Below are positions 58,166 through 64,000 of a DNA stretch of 64,000 nucleotides, in pieces. Below the pieces are notes generated by a model, which was not told the origin of the DNA, made no database searches, and saw only the letters and a list, made by a program, of their open reading frames with translations. Position 1 is the first letter of the stretch. Each line of letters starts with the position of its first letter. The position numbers were made by a program, and so were the translations under genes. Source of the stretch: Tetrapyrgos nigripes (lineage: Eukaryota; Basidiomycota; Agaricomycetes; Agaricales; Campanellaceae). The stretch is taken from assembly GCA_013368315.1 (NCBI GenBank), contig JAACJM010000066.1, positions 124,001 through 188,000 of the forward strand. The letters are read 5' to 3'.

Positions 58166-58307
58166 ATACTTTTTAGGGCTGGTTAGGGTTTTGTTAGGGT
58201 TAGGCTTACCCTGCAAGGCACACCCAAGCCTTTTTAGGGTTCAGGTTAGGGTTAGGGTTCAAGTTAGGGCTCAGCTTAGGGGTTAGAGTAAGAGGTTAGG
58301 GTTACAT
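58166..58307 (+). repeat. Interstitial TTAGGG-rich tract
   Basis: About nine TTAGGG units, some in tandem and others spaced by a few bases, within 142 bp. TTAGGG is the usual telomere repeat of basidiomycetes. The tract is degenerate and lies inside the chromosome sequence. Confidence 0.75.
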
Positions 58308-59265
58308 GGGGTGCAAAGTCCATGGCAGTAAGAAATGTACTGCCTCTCAGGCAGTAAGTTGGCAGTATGACCAGCTGTCAAGTTTTGATAATATAATGCA
58401 TTAGTCATAATCTTAAATGGAAAATGCCAAGGTCACCAGATCCATCACTTTAAATGTCATTTGATATTAATGTGTGCTAGTCTGGTCCCCAAATGTTAGG
58501 TGTGCTATATGCATTGCTCTACCCATCTTGGATGAATCCGGCAGAGTTTGCAGAAATCAAACTGCAGATGAACTGGTGTTGTAGGAAATTTTACCAAAAG
58601 CCAGTGGGAAACACCTGATCAATGTCATTTGAGTTCAAGTCACTCCTCCTTACAGATTTGGGGATGTAGTGAGGAACCAGAAAGGTGTGGGTACAGTGGT
58701 ACAGGGTACAGATACAGGTGCAGTGGTACAGGTGCTAATACCAGTACTTTCACTACAATCATTACACCTAGTGTCCAAGAATGATTTGAAGGTGTAAATT
58801 GTCTTCAATTATTGATACAGCTTGTCATGAACCTTTCATTACTCATTCAAGAAACCCTTCTTTATCTATCCGATTCCCGCTACCCACTTTCCCCTAACGA
58901 GATTGACTTCTTCTGAGCTGGGTCATTTATCACTCCATAGTTGTCTGTGGATCCCCTTAGATTGTGAGTGCATCATCATAAGACCTTAATTTATCTTCTT
59001 GATTAATTCCTCTAGAAACACAGACGTTATTTGTAAAGTAGTATATATAGAGTAGGATACTTATCATGTATCCTTACTCTAGTCTGGTCTTATCACACAG
59101 ACCTTGCCTTATTCTACTCGATTCTTTAGTGTCATTGTCACCTTGCCTAAATATCTTTGGCTCAGTGGTTCTGACATTAGACTAGAGTACCCCTAAAGGC
59201 TACCTGACATCAACCATACTCTCTTCTTCTTGTTGCTATCCTCAGACACTTGAAGAACCCCCTAG
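58308..59265. other. Probable leader or LTR of the gypsy element
   Basis: It precedes the gypsy gag start. A TATATATAGAG stretch near 59043 could be a promoter box, and TTTGGCTCA then GTGGTTCTGACATTAG near 59155 could be an LTR end plus primer site. No second LTR exists in the window to prove borders. Confidence 0.35.
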
Positions 59266-60407
59266 ATGACTACTCCAAATGTGCCTACCTCTGGTGGCCC
59301 CTCAGACTATTCTATGGGTACTACTCCAAATCCTATGGCCTTTGGAGGGATTCCTACTCAAAACCCCTCTGACTCCATCAGAGGATCTATGCTAATCCAT
59401 CTCCCTCTCACCAAACCTATAATAACCCTCAGGGGTATTACACCCAGACCAACTATGTTCCTGGAGAAGACTATAATCAGTTACTCCTCCAGACCATCAC
59501 TGGACTCCAGAATAATCAGATGGAACTATTGCAAGAACTTCAGAATATGCAACAAACTATGGGCGCCCAACAGGCTAGGACTGATGAAAGGGATGGTAGT
59601 AGCCGCTCTGGTGCTAAACCAAAACCTTTCAATGGGACTTTCAATGTGGTTGACCCTTTTCTTTTGCAAATGTATCTCTGGTTTCTCAGAAACCCTCGCA
59701 AATTCGCTGATGACGCTTCTCGAGTCTTGGAGACACTTGCTTTCATAACAGAAGGCACTGCTGCTTGGTGGGTGAGCAATTGAATTCGAAAAATTCAGGA
59801 AGAAGGAAATAACAAAAGTTATATGGATCTCTGTAGTGCAGGAGGAGATCAGACGGACATCATGCAGCAAAAGCTGCAAAGTATCAAACAAGGCACTGTG
59901 TTGGCTACGCAGTTCTTCCTCTCTTTTGAAGAATGGAAGGAAGATGCAAAGCTGAACAAGGAGGGACTCAGCATGCTATTAAAGCAGAACCTCCAGTTTG
60001 GAATCATTCAAAGGATCTATCAAATGGATCCTGTTCCTATTACCTATGCAGCCTGGAAAGCCGCAGCAGTATGACTCGACCTTTGCAATCAGAGTGTTCG
60101 AACTCTTCAAAATGACTCCAGAGGGATTCCTGTTAGTGGAAATACCTCTGTGGGAACACAGTTTACCATTGCCCAAACCCCAACAACCACTATCCAAAAT
60201 GCTACTACAAGCATTGGGGCTCCATCGGAGGCACCAACGACTTGTACTGGAATGGGAGTTACCTTTGGTGGGCAGGGAAAACCCATGGAAATTGATTGTA
60301 CTAAAGCAAACAAAGGGATGTGGGATGGGGTTCACAAGTGTTATGGGTGTGGGGAAGAAGGACATATCTCTAGGAATTGTCTGAATCAAGTCTCGAGCCT
60401 CATATGA
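59266..60407 (+). pseudogene. Ty3/gypsy Gag
   Basis: Starts MTTPNVPTSGG. After a frame change it reads ELLQELQNMQQTMGAQQART, KPFNGTFNVVDPFLLQMYLW and AFITEGTAAWWVSN, then TGA at 59781 at an arginine position, then FFLSFEEWKEDAKLN. It ends with the zinc knuckle CYGCGEEGHISRNC. A second TGA follows AWKAAAV. Capsid plus CCHC layout fits Ty3/gypsy. Confidence 0.8.
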
Positions 60408-60511
60408 AGCATGCAGGAAGTCTTGAAGACGGACAAAGCAAAGGAGGAGTTCTGGAAGCTTAGTGAGGATGTGGGTTTTTAAGGACCCATAGGCAGAATG
60501 ATACGCCACCT

Positions 60512-62345
60512 ATGGAACGATCAGTGTTTCATAACAAGTTTGCTTCATATAATCAATTTAGTGTCCTCACAAATGAAAGTGACTTGACTGAAACCAAAGA
60601 CATATCTGAAAATCCCCTGGAGGATTCTTGTAAAGATTCTCAACAAACTCCTAACCGTTTCCGACTAACTGTTTCCGATGCAAACACTGTACTTGAACTC
60701 CTTCACGCCTTCCTTCTTGTATTCCACTGAAACCTGAAAAGAAAGTAGGACCCTATTGGGTGTACTGGAATGTGGTTGCTCAAACACCTAGAGCACCTCG
60801 TTTGTTATGATGATAGGTCCATGTATCAAGGGAGCATGAAGTAGATGATGAAATAAGGTCCGATCTAGCTTCAATGCAACCCGATGTGGCTCTCACTGTA
60901 CTCAGGGACCTCCAGACTCCAGCAAAATGGATTCAGAAAATTAGTGGGGAATCTATCTTGCTCCCAGTCACAGTCAAGGCCTTGGATTCACATAAAGGCC
61001 AAGTCACCAATGCTCTTCTTGATTGTGGGGCCATGGGATGCTATATCAATCAAGACTTTGCTCTTAGGAATAATTTGTTCCTGGAATGTCTCTATCGACC
61101 AGTTCCAGTATACAATGCAGATGGAACAGCCAACAAAAATGGAAAAATTGAATACACAACCAAGCTATGACTAACTGTTGATGACCACACAGAAGTTACT
61201 ACATTTGCAGTCACTAACACTGGCGCAAATGATATTATCATTGGATTTAATTGGTTGAAACACCACAATCTATCAATAGATTGGAAGAAAGGGACCATCA
61301 AATTTGATAGGTGCCCTGGGGACTGCAAAAGGAAGAAACAATGGAAATTGTGGCAAGAAGAAGATGAAGAAGATATTGAAGGAGATAGAATCTTTGTTGT
61401 GAACATGACCTGAAAACCCTCCAGAGTATATTCATGCTACTGGTTCCATATCAGCTAATTTAGCTGCATGACACACTACAGAAGAGGGAGCAAAATCTTT
61501 GGAAGAAATTGTACCAGAGAATACCTTGGGGAGTTTTGACCTGTCTTTGAAAAAGAAGATTTTGATACCCTTCTGGAACAACAAAAATGGGACCATGTGA
61601 TCAAGTTAGTACCTGAGGCAGAACCATTCAAAAGCAAGGTCTATCCCTTAGCTGCAAATGAACAGGGTCCACTGGACAATTTCATTGAGGAACAACTACA
61701 AACTGGAAGAATTTGAGCTTCAAAGTCCCCTATATCTTCACCATTCTTCTTTGTCAAAAAGAAAGACAGAAAACTTTGTCTAGTTCAAGACTATTGAAAA
61801 CTCAATTCCTTGACTATCAAAAATTGATACCCTATTCCATTGATTTCAGACATGCTATATAAACTAAGGCACGCGAAAATCTTTACGAAACTCGATGTAA
61901 GATGGGGATACAACAACATTTGAATCAAGGAAGGGGACAAACATAAAGCCACATTTGTCACCAATCAAGGATTGTTCAAACCCCTCATAATGTTTTTCAG
62001 CCTCAAAAATTCACCAGCGACATTCCAAACCATGATGAACGAAATCTTTGCAGACCTTATCCGAGCAGGGAAGGTTATTGTTTACATGGACAATATCATG
62101 ACATTCTCGAAAGATATGGACGAGCACACAAAAACCATTCAAGAGGTTTTGCAAATTCTAAAAATGCATAATCTCTACTTGAAACTGAAGTGTGATTTCC
62201 ATAAGGACGAAGTGGAATATTTGGGACTTATAGTGGGTAACAGGAAGATGAGGATGGGAGTCTGCCAGTGGGAAACACCAACTTGTGTCAAAGGATTTAC
62301 AAACTTTTATCGAAGGTTCATTAAAGACTATGCAAAGATGGCTCA
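60512..62345 (+). pseudogene. Ty3/gypsy protease and reverse transcriptase, truncated
   Basis: The protease shows ALLDCGAMGCYINQDF and NDIIIGFNWLKHHN. RT follows with [48 protein letters not shown] and SPATFQTMMNEIFADLI. The active site is VYMDNIM, with Asn for the second Asp. TGA codons at 61714, 61795, 61825 and 61921 all stand where gypsy RTs have arginine. The frame ends in FTNFYRRFIKDYAKMA, where a copia LTR begins, so RNase H and integrase are beyond the insertion or lost. Confidence 0.85.
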
Positions 62346-62650
62346 TGTTGAAGAAATGAGTCCCTACATTCCATTTTTAGTATTTTTTTCCTTTTCCTTT
62401 ATATCCACTAGTTTACTCCATGTCACTGATCTGCTACTGTATATTCTGCCTCACATATACTACAGTAGCATACAAAGCTCACCTCAGTTGTTCCCACTAT
62501 CGTGTATATTTCATCCTTTACTTGCATTCTTTATACTAATGTATTACTACAGTACTTGTACTAACTTGTACTCATTATTACAGGTACTGTAGTATTTTAA
62601 TCTTACAGTTGTTCCCACTATCGTTGTACTAACTTGTACTCATTATTACA
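62346..62650 (+). repeat. 5' LTR of a third copia element
   Basis: 305 bp from TGTTGAAG to TTATTACA, inserted in the gypsy RT codons. It starts TGTTGAA like the other copia LTRs. The phrase TTGTACTAACTTGTACTCAT occurs twice inside (62555 and 62623). Confidence 0.65.
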
Positions 62651-62664
62651 GGTTATGGGCCCCA
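62651..62664 (+). other. Primer-binding site of the third copia element
   Basis: GGTTATGGGCCCC directly follows the LTR, matching the GGTTATGGGTCC of the 41.9-48.4 kb element, consistent with a half-tRNA-Met primer. Confidence 0.6.
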
Positions 62665-62677
62665 CGCCCTGAACTGC

Positions 62678-64000
62678 ATGCATCACACAACAAATTACAA
62701 CTCAACAAACTATAGCAAATACATTCCATTGCATCTCATATCCCTAAATCAACATGTCTATGAACTATCCAATGACCAAAAGTTTAATGGGGAAAATTAC
62801 ATATCATGGAAGGAGTCTATGCTTCACCGAGGGAAGTTGAAGGGACTACATCTGTACTGGGAATGGAAGATAACAATCCCAAATGACCCATTGGCTATCT
62901 CCAGGAACATATCAGGCTGATGGGAGGAGATGATGGTGATGGGGAGCCAGGTATGGATAAGGTAGCGGCTTTGCAGGTGCAAGTGAACGATTTGATGGAG
63001 AAGATGAGCACCATGCAGACACAAACACAGAAGAAAGGTCCAGCAAACCCAAATATTGTATGTGCAAACCCAAAATGTAAACAAGTTGGCCACACAATTG
63101 ACAACTGCTTTAGGGAAGGCAGAGGTAAACAAGGTCAATATCCTGCATGGTGAAAAGGGAAGAAAGACGTACCATAACCCTCTAACACTCCATCTGTGAA
63201 TAAGGCCACAGTTGATGATACTATCCCTGTCCTTGCTCTCACCACCAACATACCCAACAACACACTCAGAAATGGCATGAAGATCATACTAGTTGCTGAC
63301 TCAGGGGCCACCCATCATTTCTTCTAAGACCGATCAGTTTTCAATACATATGAGACTCATGTGGATGAAGGAAACGGATCAAAGAAAGGGATGAGTTTCA
63401 AGATTATTGGGAAGGGGAATGTACAGCTGAAGACAACAATAAACGGTCACCCAAGGTATCTTCTTCTCCAAAACGCGTACCATGCCCCAAACATATCATC
63501 AAACTTGCTGTCAACTGGTGTACTCGACAAGCTCAGATACTCAGCTAACATCAAAGGAGGACAGATGATATGGATGTTACCAAACAGGACCGAGGTGTTT
63601 AAAGTGAAACTGAATTGGGCATATATACATTGGACATTGAGGTGGTAAAAGACAAGGTGGGAGGGATGGCGGCAGAATGTCTCCCCAAAGACCCGAGATA
63701 TTGCCATTGCGCTGCAGGACATATCATGCCAGAAAGACTCAAGATGGCTAAAGAGAAGCTTGATGGTATGCCAGACCTGGGAAAGGGTATTATATGGATA
63801 ATGGGATGGTACAAAGACTGCAAAAGGGCTCACACCAACAAACAACATCATAATACTGAAGCGAACTATCGATGGTACCTAGACATGTGGGGTCCAGCAC
63901 AAGTCATATCTGTGGGTGGAAACTCGTATACTCTCGTAGAGGTTGATGGTGGTACAACAAAGAAGCTAGTGGAGTTGATGAAGAACCAGACAGCTGAAAT
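62678..64000 (+). pseudogene. Copia gag-protease-integrase start, runs off the window
   Basis: Gag reads YELSNDQKFNGENYISWKES, then a stop. A later frame has NIVCANPKCKQVGHTIDNC, a zinc-knuckle-like motif. The protease has ILVADSGATHHFF followed by TAA, then NAYHAPNISSNLLSTGVLD. The pre-integrase part is near 63690-63900 (HCAAGHIMPERLKMAKEKLD) and the integrase begins LDMWGPAQVISVGGNSY. It continues past 64000. Several stops and frame changes show that it is defective or poorly conserved. Confidence 0.75.

Noticed and set aside
58166..58307. TTAGGG tract as a real chromosome end
   Set aside because: The repeats are degenerate and ordinary sequence with retroelements continues on both sides.

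Overview
This window looks like a repeat-rich stretch of an Agaricomycete-type basidiomycete genome. The evidence is multi-exon genes with introns of about 50-60 bases, an Atg1 kinase and SFM1 relic of fungal type, seven-helix proteins resembling the DUF6534 family, and transposons typical of mushroom-forming fungi (Plavaka, Helitron-like, hAT, Harbinger, Ty1/copia and Ty3/gypsy). All assignments come from reading translations and DNA by eye; no search was run, and exon borders are manual models.

Layout. 1-9.1 kb: a reverse-strand DUF6698-like gene with one frame break, a Mutator-like element with long terminal inverted repeats (TIRs), a decayed Plavaka transposase carrying a small insertion, and a Harbinger relic. 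9.1-17.5 kb: a copia RNase H relic whose 3' LTR holds a Helentron-like element, which itself holds a hAT relic and a SINE; then a Helitron helicase fragment. 17.5-40.6 kb: a zone of segmental duplication. A block holding a 7-TM gene (three intact copies, one deletion derivative, one inverted fragment) recurs together with pieces of atg1 and its upstream sequence. The full-length atg1 lies at 29.4-33.7 kb and an sfm1 pseudogene at 36.6-37.0 kb.

40.8-55.4 kb: a second Plavaka transposase on the reverse strand, split by a 9-kb TIR transposon that is itself interrupted by a copia element with two 280-bp LTRs. A second multi-exon gene of unknown function starts only about 92 bp from the Plavaka start, in the opposite direction, and may be an accessory gene of the element. 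55.4-64 kb: a TA-flanked MITE, a copia RT fragment, a TTAGGG-rich tract, and a Ty3/gypsy element decayed by C-to-T type changes and cut by the 5' end of another copia element that leaves the window.

The genes likely to be working are atg1 (with frame problems only in low-complexity tracts), the three 7-TM genes, and perhaps the gene at 53.1-55.4 kb. Most of the rest is mobile DNA in several layers. Those layers allow insertion sites, target duplications and relative ages to be read directly, because undamaged or empty versions of several sites are also present here.
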